Shown here in pieces: positions 13,101 through 53,790 of a stretch of 64,000 bases of DNA. The stretch covers positions 33,254,151 to 33,318,150 of the forward strand of contig NC_054877.1 of the NCBI RefSeq assembly GCF_018320785.1. Direction: 5' to 3'. Positions within the stretch are counted from its first letter, which is position 1. Each line of letters starts with the position of its first letter. Under the pieces are notes generated by a model. That model had not been told where the DNA came from. It ran no database searches and saw only the letters and a program-made list of their open reading frames with translations. This DNA comes from Cheilinus undulatus. Its lineage: Eukaryota; Chordata; Actinopteri; Labriformes; Labridae. The translations under genes and the position numbers were made by a program.

Positions 13101-13662
13101 TCACAGTTCCGCCAGACAGAGAAACGTGATTTGTCACTCCACAAAACATGTTTCCACTGCTCCACAGTCCAGTGTCCATGTGTTTAACACCACATCTGAA
13201 GCTTTGCATTGGACGGATAGCGTGCAGCTGCTCGGCCTTCGAAACCCTTTCCATGAAGCTCCTGTTGCAAAGTAAGGAAATTCAGAGCTTTTCAGCTATG
13301 GAATCAGCAGAGTATTGTAAACTTTATGCACCGTGGGCCCCACTCTGTGCGTTTATGTGGTCTTCTGCTTCATGGCTGAGTTTCTGTTGTTCCTGAACAC
13401 TTCCATCTTTTAATGATAATATCACAGTTGAGTGTCAAATAACCAGCAGGGATGAAATTTCACAAACCTCTGTATTGCAGTTGTGACAGCCATCACAGTA
13501 CCACGCTTGAAGTCACTGAGCTCTTCAGAACGACTCTTTTTGAATCACAAATGTTGCAAATGGAGACTGGATGGCTAGATGCTTGATTTTACAAACCGTT
13601 GGCAACAGGTCTGATTCAACCAGTAACATGTGTGGCCAAATACTTTAGTCCATATACTGTAT
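10110..13662 (-). mobile_element. Tc1/mariner-like element (family 1) split by a LINE
   Basis: The outer ends carry Tc1-type inverted repeats: GGACAAAAGTATTCGGCCGC near 10117, and on the other strand GGACTAAAGTATTTGGCCAC near 13650. The two halves, 10110-10407 and about 12911-13662, are joined ends of one element. The right half encodes on the minus strand a Tc1 transposase piece (about 12900-13254) with the block GGITVWGCF and the stretch NLNASTYQDILSNAMLPTLW. Stops and the inserted LINE make it inactive. Related copies are at 24232-24720 and 47566-48660. Confidence 0.85.
10408..12910 (+). mobile_element. 5'-truncated CR1/Rex1-like LINE with inactivated reverse transcriptase
   Basis: Two overlapping frames (to 11734, then 11674-12498) encode a non-LTR reverse transcriptase. 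Motifs seen in order are NYRSISILPVISKILEKL, QFGFRSGYST, FLDLKKAFDTVNH (first catalytic Asp), GVPQGSILGPLLF, then LTLNCEKT and EFKYLGVVLDS. The endonuclease domain is missing. The YADD block is also missing: after QMY at about 11686 a deletion removes the catalytic pair and shifts the frame. The 3' end carries the tail GATAAATAAACGGATAAATA, typical of such LINEs. It lies inside a Tc1 element whose sequence resumes after 12910. Confidence 0.85.
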
Positions 13663-13995
13663 CTGCTTTGAGTGTTATTAGTGAGAATGCAAATGTCAAA
13701 ATTGGCATCTATTGGCTGATTAATGATTATTTGTGGGCTATGATTGGGCAATTAAATGGGCTGACAGATTAAATGATTGGGCCCCTAGTAAATAGTTAAC
13801 TTCCACTGCTGCATCCTACCCCTGGGTGTAAACGTGTAGAAAGGTAGGGCTGAAAAGTGTTACTGATCACTCCATGAACAGTTTATTTATTTATTTTTTA
13901 TAATTTAATGGCTTGTAAGGGTCAAGTATAAATTCCCCACAAAGCAAAAGTGATGCCACTTTTCAGCAGGCATCACAATTAACGTTGTCGTAGAT

Positions 13996-14771
13996 CAGGG
14001 ATGTCAAACTCAATCACAGCAGGGGCCGGATTCTGGATTCAGGTCTAACCTGAGGGCCTAACAGGGTCACCTTTTTAACCATAAACTGTCAACCACATTT
14101 CACCAATAATAACATATGAATAAAAAACTTAGTTCTAATGATAAATGTTTTTGACATTTAAAAAGTTAAAAAGATAAGCTTAAAGGCTCACAATCTGAGA
14201 AAAGTAAATTTATTAGTTCAAAAAGGTCAAAACATGAAATAGGAAATGAAAAACAATGTTTTTAAAAGGCAAATATGTTAGAAAGAAAGACAAAATCACG
14301 AGTCTAAAAGGTCAAACTATGGGATCATGAAGACAAAGTCTGAATTTGAAAATATTACATAAAATCAAAATAATTGGTTATAAAGGTTAAAATATGACTT
14401 AAAACTTATGAATCTTAAAGCTCAAAATATTATACGAGGAGTCAAAATTACAAGCTGAAATGCTCTAAGTATGAAATAAAAAGTCAGAATCTTAAGTTTG
14501 AGTCCTAATTGTGAGATGCTAAATTGAAAATAGGAAATCAAAACACAGATTGATTTCTTTTCCCACATTCCTAACTTCTTGTCTAAACATTTTTACCCCT
14601 TACTTTTTCAGATTTTGTGACTTAACAAAGATGTCTTAAATCATCAAAGATAAGTTCACATTTTTATACTTGAGAAAATCTGCAGACCTCATACTGATGG
14701 GCCAGTTCTAACAGAAATATGAGATAATCTTGCAAGCCGGATTTAACTGTTCCCTGGGCCGAACACCTCTG
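13996..14771. mobile_element. hAT-type MITE
   Basis: It starts CAGGGATGTCAAACTCA, a common start of fish hAT elements, and ends with the imperfect inverse (CAGAGGTGTT on the other strand). It is flanked by near-identical 8-base duplications, TCGTAGAT at 13988-13995 and TCTTAGAT at 14772-14779. The 776-base body is AT-rich, with many short AAA-GTC runs and no transposase. Confidence 0.7.
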
Positions 14772-16456
14772 TCTTAGATGATCTTAAAGCCCTTCACAGG
14801 AACTTTAAACTGAGGGATCTGAATCCAAACCAGTTGAAAATTTGTCCTATAACAACATTTTCCAATATATTTGCAAAATCTCTATGTTGTTCAATGCTTT
14901 GCTTTATGAGGATACAATTTTATTTCTATAATGTGTTATGCTTTTTGTTGCTTGTTGCTGTATTTCTTATTTATATCTCACTAGTTTTCATATTTTCCTA
15001 TATATCCGGCTGCAATATTGTGTGTGCAACTTGTGAGTGATTGTGCAATAAATGTGTGATTCTAAGGATTGTGAGAATTTCAGTAAAAAAAACCATACGT
15101 TTAAAAAACATAACTGTACATGGTGTAAGAAAATATGCAACAAAAAAAAAAGAAATCTAGAACCTAGTGGTTCTGAACCCGCTCTGTGTGCAGAGTCGCT
15201 GTTCTCAAAGGGGTTCAAATCTAGTCTGTGGCTCCTTTCCTGTTGGATGACCCCCATGAGGGCCACAAGCCAAAACCCGTCATTTCTCTAAACTACAAGT
15301 GTTGCTGGAGCTTTCTGTGTCCTTCAAGACTTTTTTCATCCTCGGTGCACCTTGGAAGCTGGTGAAGTTGTGCCAGAAATACTGACTTGTTTTTGCTCCT
15401 TTCCTGTACGTCATTCCCCACTCTCTCTCTCTCTGTCTACCCAGTTTTCAACTCTGTCTGCTGGCCTACAAGCTCACGCCTTTTCAAAAAACAAACCACA
15501 ACATGTTAATAACTGTTGTTTGTTAGTAATAATTATTATTAATAATTATTATTAATACTTTCAATTGTGTAGCAGCATTTCTTCTTTTAAAAACGTTATT
15601 TTTAACATCAGGTTCTACATTATTGTTGATGCACACCAACCATTTTATTGATTGTAGGTGTGCATGGTGCAAAAGCTACAGCCCATCCCACACTTTATTA
15701 CTGCCTAACACCACAACACTATAATCCACTTATCTTCACAACATTTGCAACACATCTCCCACGTTTGTTGTTAGTAGAGTGATGAGGGGTTTTTTGTAAC
15801 TTCTGACATTTTACAGAACTTTTCAGCAGAGAAATTGTTAAAATAATTTAAAAAGCTTTGGTAAAATATCTAAAGAAATGTTTAATCAAGACCCACTTAC
15901 ACGAACACCAATTCTTCAGTCTCTGTCTCTGATGATGCTCCTGGAAACCTTGAAGAGATGATGATTGATGATTGATAGGTGATTGAGATTTTCATTATGC
16001 TGTTTTTTTAAGCATGTCACCAGAGACTTTGAACGTAGCGCCCTCTACTGCTGTTTATTTTGTGGTTTAATCAAATCTTCTGTCCCTCAGACAGCTCATT
16101 ATCCACTGAAGACAGATTTTTTCCTTGTTTAACACTAAGCAAACAAATTCTCTTCTCCTGTCTGTCTCCAGTGAGAAATATTAACCTGACCTCGTCTTCC
16201 CCTTCAGGCTGTCTGTGCTTCACATGTCATAAATATGATTCTTTTTATGCCCTTGGCTCATTAAAAAAGTTGTTACATCATTGCTGACCGATAAAAGTGG
16301 AGGACTCTCAGAAATGCTGATAGAAGAAAGCTTCAGCAAGTGGAGCAGTAGCTAAAAATATCAAATGTAGAGACATATGAAGAAACTCTTCCTCTATCAA
16401 AGAGGTTATAAAATAGGTTTTCTCTTTGTCTTTGTAGCTGTTGGACTTCTGACAGA

Positions 16457-45985
<29,529 letters not shown>

Positions 45986-46360
45986 CAGTTAACAAAAAAG
46001 AAAAAAAAAAACAAAAAAGAAAAAAAAAAAAACACTGCATGGACTATCTCAGCCTAACCGACAGTCTGATAGGACTTATCCAGAGCTGAGCTCAGAAATG
46101 AAACGGTCAGATTGAACAACGGAGAGTCTGCTGGATACCAGAGATCAGGGCAAGATTCTCATAAATATGAGGACTCCTGCAAAAACCATTTGACACTGTG
46201 AGCTGCTCATTTAATTTTCTTTATGTTATTTAGTCTCACTGGAACAAAAAAACCCTCTGCACCTTCATGACATGACAACATCCATAATGGTGTGTCACAT
46301 AGGTGAGCTCTAATTTGGTTTCAAACTAAGAGTTTGATGCTGAGATTTATAAATAAAAAG
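45986..46360 (+). terminator. atp13a3: atp13a3 3' UTR with candidate poly(A) signal
   Basis: After the TGA at 45983-45985 comes an A-rich stretch (about 45991-46033) that might misprime cDNA synthesis. AATAAA at 46352-46357 is the first good polyadenylation hexamer. Further hexamers, such as 49498-49503, would give a much longer 3' UTR crossing a Tc1 copy. Which is used cannot be told from the sequence. Confidence 0.45.
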
Positions 46361-46584
46361 TACCTCTTGTGTCTCATCAAATTTAATGGTAGTGGCGGGT
46401 TAGCTAAGTGTAGAACAAAGCCTGAAAGCAGGCAAAAAGCTAGACTTACTCTTTCCGTGCTATCTGATTTATCTAAAATGTACTAAATTAGAAGGTAACA
46501 TTCATTGATATGACTTGTGGTTGAGTCTCTCCTAGTTACCCACTAAACTCACATTGAAGACCAGACTTCATGCTAGGTATTTTA

Positions 46585-46735
46585 TTTTTTAAAGATTATT
46601 TCTTGGGCTTTTGTTTGCCTTTATTTAGATAGGAAAGATGAAGAGAGACAGGAAAGAGTATGGGAGGAAAGAGTATGGGGAAGACATGCACCAAACAGCG
46701 CCAAGACTGAACCAAGACTATAGTCTCTGTGTATG
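46585..46735. repeat. Short dispersed fish repeat
   Basis: The stretch CTTTATTTAGATAGGAAAGA, AGAGAGACAGGAAAGAGTATG and GGGGAAGACATGCACCAAA matches a common fish SINE-like or MITE-like repeat that ends in GGGGGAAGACATGCAGCAAA in better copies. It is degraded. The stretch 46736-47560 shows no recognisable gene; the minus frame at 46763-47125 has no known domain. Confidence 0.4.
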
Positions 46736-47565
46736 TGCATCAGAAACACATGTTCTCCTTGTCTAGCTAACAGTGTGACCATTTGGTGCAGCAGTTACCC
46801 TTACTATCCACATACAATGGCTGTGCTGCAATCCATCTTCGAAGTGCACTGTGAAGCAAATTGCTCCCTGTTCAGGCAATCGGAGCAGTGTCACTGTCAG
46901 GCTCCAGCCTGATTCTGGCAAGCACCACTCTGCTCTTAGTCCAATCCAATGCACGGACCCCATATCATAAATCATCACCATATCAACATTAAATCTCATC
47001 CTGCAGCACAAGCAAAAGGTCATCAAAAGATCACTAGGGTACAGAGCTACTACAGTGCCACTGACAAGGAAAAGTCCACCAAATTTTACATGAAACCACA
47101 ACATAATTACCCATGGCGGAAGCAATGAAATAATAGAATCATGTCTAAAACAACAGCGAATCAGTGTTACAGTTTTACAGTGTCATTGATCACATGCTTA
47201 TGTCCAACACAACTTTGCTCAAGGGCCTAATCTGGATACTCATTGGGCCTCAACTGGGATATGAACCCCAATCTCCTGGTACAAAGTCAGGGATGTAAAA
47301 CACTGTGCAACAAATCAAGGAGGAAAAGTAATCTGCTGTCTACATACTCGTATTTCTCCAATGATCTTGTTCTCAGGTGATCTTGTGCCCTCTTATCTCT
47401 GAACACAGTTCCAGTGTGCAATATTGCTGGCCTTAGGTTGGAGCAAAGCTTTGGTGCAACCATTGTATGTGGAAATTACGGGTAATGTCACAACATACCC
47501 TGAGAGCTATTACTGGCATTTAAAAAAAAGCTGGGAGACTCTCAAGCTGCAAAATGAAGCACTTT

Positions 47566-48660
47566 TGAATCAGTATTAAGCTGCCTGACCATTACACCAA
47601 CAGGGACTGTAATGACATTGTATTCAAGTACATGTACTATTTATGGAGTTGACCCCCTTTTGCAGCTGTAACAGCCTCCACTCTTCTTGGAAGGCTTTCC
47701 ACAAGATTTTGGAGTGTTTCTGTGGGAATTTGTGCCCATTCATTCTGTAGAGTGTTTATGAGGTCAGGCTGAATGTGGGACAAGAAGGTCTGGCTCACAA
47801 TCTCCATTCCAGTTCATCCCAAAGGTGCATGATGGGGTTGGGGTCACTGGGGCACAGTCATGTTGGAATAGAAAAAAAAGGCCTTCCCCAAACTGTTGCC
47901 ACAAAGTTGGAAGCATAGCATAGCATGGCTCAACATTTCTTGGTATGCTGAAGCATTAAGATTGACTTGAGATAAGGGGCCTAGCCCAAACCCTGAAAAA
48001 CAGCCCCATATCATTATCCCTCCTCCCCCAAACTTCACAGTTCGTGTGATTTGTTGTGAATGCGCCATGGGGTGGTTCATCATCATTTGGAGACACCTCA
48101 CAGACATGTTTAAGTAGCAACTGCTGCATCAAACTTTGAACTACCTGTTTGATGACCAAGAGCTAAAGAAACGTGGAAGTAACACCCAGAAACAATGGGT
48201 TCTTCTTCTTTTGGCAGAGCAAAACAGTGTTTGCTGAAGTGTAGCATCATCATTGACTCAAAACGCTGTGTCAACATTCTGCTATTCTAGATGGGTCCTC
48301 AGATGGGTAGCTTGGAAGTGGCAAAAAAAAGCAGATCTCCTGATGTAATGGAAAAGCTCTAATAGAAGTTGTTGAATCTGCTTTGTTATTGTATGTCGTC
48401 TTCTGTTTGATGGCTGAGTTGCTGTTGTTCCTAAACACTTCAACTGTCTAATAATATCATTTACAGTTGACCGTGGAATATCAAGCAGGGATGAAATTTC
48501 ATAACCTGTGTTATTGCAAAGGTGACAGGATGACCAATTTGTATCACAGATGTTTGCAAACAGAGACTGCTTGGCTTGGTGCTTGATTTGATTCACCTGT
48601 AGTAATGGGTCTGATTGAAACTCTTGAACTCTTTAACAGATATGGCCAAATAGTCCATAC
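47566..48660 (-). mobile_element. Tc1/mariner-like element (family 1), degraded copy
   Basis: Its left part, from CTGCCTGACCATTACACCAA through CCCATTCATTCTG, aligns with the element at 10110. On the minus strand 48282-48596 encodes the N-terminal helix-turn-helix (SSLLDIPRSTVNDIIRQLK) and 47844-48107 a catalytic-domain piece (GGGGIMIWGCFSGFG, NLNASAYQEM). Frameshifts separate them. The right end has TATGGCCAAATAGTCCATAC. It shows the LINE-free form of the site split at 10408. Confidence 0.8.
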
Positions 48661-49619
48661 ATAGTATAGTGTACATATACGAAAGTGGTGTCAATCTTAG
48701 TCATCAAACCCCAGCAAGAAACTGAAAAAGAATATCAGAAGACTTTATTCCTTACTACTTCATTTGTCAATGCCATACAAACAACTACACTGGACACTGA
48801 GAACTACATACTGTATCTATCATGATCAATGGTTAGACAGCTACTCTGCCAGGTTTACTTCACCAGCACTGGATGAATCTTTTTCCTCTTCACTGTGAAT
48901 TAAAAGCATACAGGGCTTCACTAACATTGGCTGCTGCTTAAATTTAAAAATGTAAAATAGTATGAGGTAGCATGGATACACATTAGAGACTTTTGACTTT
49001 TTGCTGTTTTATAAAATAACTGGTACTGTTTTATTTGTAAGACAGAGAGAAAATAAATTGCTGCATTTCTGTCATAGAGTTACTATACTCATATTTCTTC
49101 CTGTGGAAGAGAGAAACAGAAATTTCTACCCTTTTTAAAAACATTTTATAGCCATTGCTGTTGTGTTTGTGTGATTGGCTGTGTGGAGATGAGAGGGTAA
49201 GCTCAAAAGAGAATCAGAATAAGTAATCTCTCTGCCCCTTGTTTGCATTGTGAAACCTCTTTTTTAATCAATAATGACTTTTTTGAGTGAAATGTTTGAC
49301 AAGAAAAGTAAATGTACTGTCTAACATGACTAAGGCACTGCATAAGCTGATGTTTATTCATAAAGATCAACAAATCATTAGAGACATGCTGCTGTAACAG
49401 TTGTATAGAAGCTGATTTTAATCTTAATTTTATAAGATGTTTGTGAACGTTTTTACAGGTGTTTTATTCTTGTTTTTCTAGTTAATTTTGAAAATGAAAT
49501 AAATTTGACAAAATTTGAGAAATTATCTCTTTTTTTAATGCAAAATTAGCATTTCAAAGAGATTGTGTTCTTTGATATTGTAAAAAATAATTCTTACTTG
49601 TTTTCTTATTTCTACAATG

Positions 49620-51240
49620 TGATATTTTTTTTATTCTTGTGTTTGCTCTGCAGAACTCCCATCACTCGTCCTAATAAATCTGTATATGAATCCACTCTTG
49701 CGTGCTTCGTGGGGGGCTGACCCTGGTCACACTTTTTCAGCCAAGACTTACTGATCAATTATGGGCTTTCCCAGCCTCCTCGCTGCCTGGCATATGGGCG
49801 CTTAAAGGCTGCGAGAGTGGAGGAGAAAGAGGGGTATCATTTCATGTGGAGATCAGGGCCTATAGGCAGTGAATGGGTGGATTTAGGGGGTCTGTGAATA
49901 AGGGAAGGGGGTCCTCGCTTGTACCAAAAAGAAAGGAATCTCCCACAGATCAGGGAAGAGCCTTTTTGGGAATATTCATGATGAGGATGAGGAGGCATCA
50001 TGAATTCATGTGTGTCTCCCTGACTTGCACAGATCATCTTTTCAGTAAACACCGGTGTGTGCTGAGCAGGGATGTCCTGCTTTTTGACTCTGTGTGTTTG
50101 CCATGTAGTTTGGTGGATAGTGTTGCCTCTCCACAAAGCAATATGGGTTTTTGTGTACACTTGCTGTATTCCTTTTGTGTGCTTAGGGCAACAGATGGGG
50201 AGTGGTGGGAAAGACATAAAGAAGCTAAAACACACAGCTTTTCTTCCTCACAGCTAGCCACTCGCTCCAAAAGATTTTCTCAAGCTTGAGCTCAGACGTG
50301 TGTGATTTTCAACATTTTGGACTTCATCGTCTCTCTCACTGACCCATATGTTTTTTTTGTTTGAGTCAAGATTCGTGCATGTGCGCACAGTCTTTGTTTA
50401 CTGAGACTCAGAAAACAGAGAGATCAGACCTGCCTGGAATAAACGGCTCTGGAACTGCAACTGAAACACTTTTCATAGTCAAAGTTGCCATTTTCTGCTG
50501 CTATTCGATGTCTTCATTAACGCCTGTCACACATTAGTTGTTGTACGCTCATTTGGGCCTCATCTTGATTAATAGTCGGGACACAAGGCCAACCTGATGC
50601 TCACTTACGGTCAGCCTCATTTTACAGATGACACAAAGGCGCCCACGTCTGCTAAAAGGTCCGTGACCCACCAGACGGTCACAAAGCCCTTCTCCTCCCT
50701 CCTGTCCCCTAAGCATGGGCTTCTTCCCTGGGCCTTCACAGCATCCTTGTCCCCCTTCCTTTATCAGTCCTCGGAGGGCCTGAATGGGCTCTGTGGTTGG
50801 TCAATAAATTCAGTGATTCAGGGGGTGGACAGTTGCAGCCGTGTTAACGTTTGTTCACAGGCTTGTCGGAGGGACGGGCTCCGCCCTGCCGCTCTTTGTC
50901 CTCCGTGGTCCCTCAACAGGTTAGAAGTCAATGGAGGGCCTTGTGCGGAGGTGGCGGGGGCACGGATGGAGCCGCCTCTCACATGGCATTCACACAGGGG
51001 GAGGACCGTCCCAGGATCACTGTGACACTTGTTAGTGTGGGGGACCTCTGCAAACCATTGCCGCTTTTCCTGACTCTCTCGCAGTCTCCTGGAGGGTCCG
51101 GTGGGATATTCAGAGCTTTAAACAAACTGATGGCTGAGGCTGCAGGGTTTGCATTGCTGTAAGGTGATCTGCACTCAGAGGCCTGCAGTGACCACGGAGA
51201 AAAGAAGTGCACAAGCGTATCTTACAAATCTCAGTTTACA
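49620..51240. other. Low-repeat intergenic stretch, possible hes1 regulatory DNA
   Basis: This part is less AT-rich than its surroundings and free of recognisable transposons. It holds motif-dense segments, such as TTACTGATCAATTATGGGC near 49747 and GGTTGGTCAATAAATTC near 50796. Several long overlapping frames on both strands (49873-50289, 50597-51025, 49837-50235) show no protein domain and look like composition effects. In other vertebrates HES1 is flanked by conserved non-coding elements, so this is a candidate, not a demonstrated, enhancer region. Confidence 0.25.
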
Positions 51241-52546
51241 GATCAGACTCACAATAAAATGAGGTCAGGCCTTTATTTGGAACACAGTCTGTAATCTGTA
51301 GTGTTTAAGTGTCTTTAAATTTATGTAGAGAGTAGCATTAAAGGGGAATTCCTGTTTTTGGGCCCTGCATTATATGTTTAGGTGTATACATGACTCAAAG
51401 GTTTAAAAGTCTTTGAGTTTCTCTCATAGGTTGATTCAGCCAGTAGCCAGGTCACTACAGTAAAAGCCTCAGTGCAGTCCTTTGGGAATTTCCAGCCAAG
51501 CAAGAGGAGCTAACTGAAGAAGCTTATACTTAAAGACATGTATAATCACTCAGTGTTATCGCAGAAAGGACACCAGTGATATTTAAGAGGAAAATAACAT
51601 CTGCTCAAAGAAAAAGTCTTGCTAACAAGAGGGCTTGCAGCATAACAACTGCTTCATTTTAATAAGAGAGCTGAAGTTTATTTTCATTTTTATTTTCTTG
51701 CAGAACAAATGTAGCTTTTTAATGTCACCCCACTCTAAAAACATGAACACTGGGCATCAACAGGTCCAGCTCAGGTATTTTTTCCGCTTTGGTTACAGGA
51801 TCAGAGCACTCAGACAAAGCTGTAATAGCCTCAGTGCATTCCTTTGGGACCATTACAGGGAAGTATGTTAGCGTGTGAAAATGACTTTTTTTTTAACCAC
51901 CTACAAGTTCAGATGGCATCAGTAACTGTCTGATAACATCCCAGAAAACTCCTGAAATCTTGTTGTGAAGAAGTTTGTTAGAGGAGGCGAATCATGGAAA
52001 TGTAAGTGAAAATGTTCAGAAATAAGCCAGCGACACTGCTGCTAAAACATAGTGCAAAATCTATGGCTGCAAATTTAGATGCTTAATACAATAATAATAA
52101 GGCGTACCCTAACAAAGCGAATGCCTTTCCAGATGAACACACAGAGGAAGGAGAACAAGCTGCTGCAAAGCTCTGTAATCTGGTGGTTGTTTTCCTATGA
52201 ATGCTGTGGGTTAAAACCACAGAGAAAAATGGTTTGTCCTAAAAATGAAGACGATTGATGCCAGCGGTATAAAACAAACTAGTTACACCGTGTAACACCA
52301 CATAACAAATGGTCAGCACTTCTCTTGTTCAAGTTGTTACTGTCATTGCTCTGAAACAATCCACGCTGCTTGATTTCAGAAGGCTTCTTCACACATACAT
52401 TTCTAAAGACTTTCAGGAAAGGCTTCAACTGAAATATTCTCGTCTGTTAACATGCACATGGAGACATTCTCTGATTGGTTCTCAGCAGGCTGGATGGAAA
52501 ACTGGCAAAGCAGAAATGGTGAATAAAGAGATAGGCACTGTGACGA
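51241..52546. other. Intergenic DNA without a recognised feature
   Basis: AT-rich sequence. A short motif, GCCTCAGTGCAGTCCTTTGGGA near 51466, recurs as GCCTCAGTGCATTCCTTTGGGA near 51828, a weak hint of two copies of one repeat about 360 bases apart. No gene was seen. Confidence 0.4.
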
Positions 52547-53790
52547 TACAGTGCCTATTTAACGTGTTGTTTAACCCTTTTATTGATGTTATGAATCAAT
52601 CGTGGTCAATATATTTTGGGTATTTTACAAAATAATTTGCAAAATCCCTCTTGAATATCAAAGTGAAAACAGATTTTTACAAAGTAACGTCAATTCTCAA
52701 GTGATTGTAGTATAAATACTCCACTGTCTGGAAGGTCTGTCACTGGTTAATCAGTATTCCTGGCCACCGTTACACCATGAAGACAAAAGAACACTCCAAG
52801 CAACTTAGAAAAATGATTATTGAAAAAGTATAAGCCAGGGGACAAAAACTTTTTAAGGCACAGAACAACCCCCAGAGTTCATTTGAATCTGTCATGAAGA
52901 AATGAGGGAATATGGCACATGTGTAAATATGCCGAGAGCAGGCCATCCTCACAAACTCAGTGACTGTGCAAGAAGTAGACCAGTGAGAGAGACCACCAAG
53001 ACACCTATGACTACTCTGAAGGAGTTACAAGCTGGGAGAGACTCTGCATACAACTGTTGCCCAGGTTCTTCACCAGTCAGAGCTTTATAGGAGATATAAG
53101 CCACTGTTGGGAAAAATCATGTATCAAATCTTGACTTGAGTTTGGCAAAAGGCATGTGGGAGACTCCATGGTAAAGTGGAAGAAAGTTCTTTGGTCTGAT
53201 GAGACCAAAATGGTGCTTTTTTGCATCAGAAAGGACGATAAGTTCGGTGGACACTGAAGACACTGCACATCACTACAAAAACACACCTTTGCACTGTGAA
53301 GCATGATGGTGGAAGCATCATGATGTGGGGATGCTTCTTGGCAGCTGGCCCTGGAAGGCTTGTAAAGGCAAAGTGCAAAATAAATGTGTCAAAATACAGT
53401 CCAGACCTCAGTCTAATAGAGAATTGGTAGCTAGGCTTGAAAAGGACTGTTCATATGTCTGATCCCTGTGCAACTTGACAGAGGTTGAGCAGATGTGCAT
53501 GCCTAATTTAGGCCTACCAACACAGACTCAGTGCTGTGATTGCAGCCGAGGGTGCAGCTACTAAATACTGACTTGAAGTGGGTAAATATGTATGCAGTCA
53601 CTTGTTTTATTTTGCATATTCTTATTTAACTGTTGTTACTTTGTAGAAATATGTTTTCACTTTGACATTTGAGAGGTTTTTAGTAAACACCTTTGTCAAA
53701 AAAGTCTAATTATATTGACCATATTTGATATATAAAATCAATAAAAGGGTCAAACACCCAAGGGATGAATACTTTATATAGGCAATGTAT
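52547..53790 (+). mobile_element. Tc1-like element (family 2), degraded full-length copy
   Basis: The ends are TACAGTGCCTATTTAACG on the left and ATGAATACTTTATATAGGC then AATGTA on the right, each bordered by TA. The transposase start M-K-T-K-E-H-S-K-Q-L at about 52777 is followed within 20 codons by a stop. Further pieces lie at 52902-53090 (YGTCVNMPRAG, ETTKTPMTTLKEL) and near 53290 (catalytic region, TGTGAAGCATGATGGTGGAAG). Orientation is opposite to the copies at 43181 and 56778. Confidence 0.8.

Larger units (their letters stand above)
9194..16437 (+). other. atp13a3 first intron
   Basis: A 7.2-kb intron between the non-coding exon and the start-codon exon. It contains the Tc1/LINE nest (10110-13662), a hAT-type MITE (13996-14771), an AAT/ATT-rich simple stretch near 15526-15556 and a CT-rich run near 15420. 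The remaining sequence, including 14772-16437, shows no gene. Confidence 0.55.

Noticed and set aside
46763..47125. 120-codon open frame on the minus strand.
   Set aside because: No recognised domain and surrounded by repeats; possibly an old element but not supportable as a gene.
50597..51025. 142-codon open frame.
   Set aside because: No start context, domain or splice support; overlapping long frames on the other strand indicate a composition effect.
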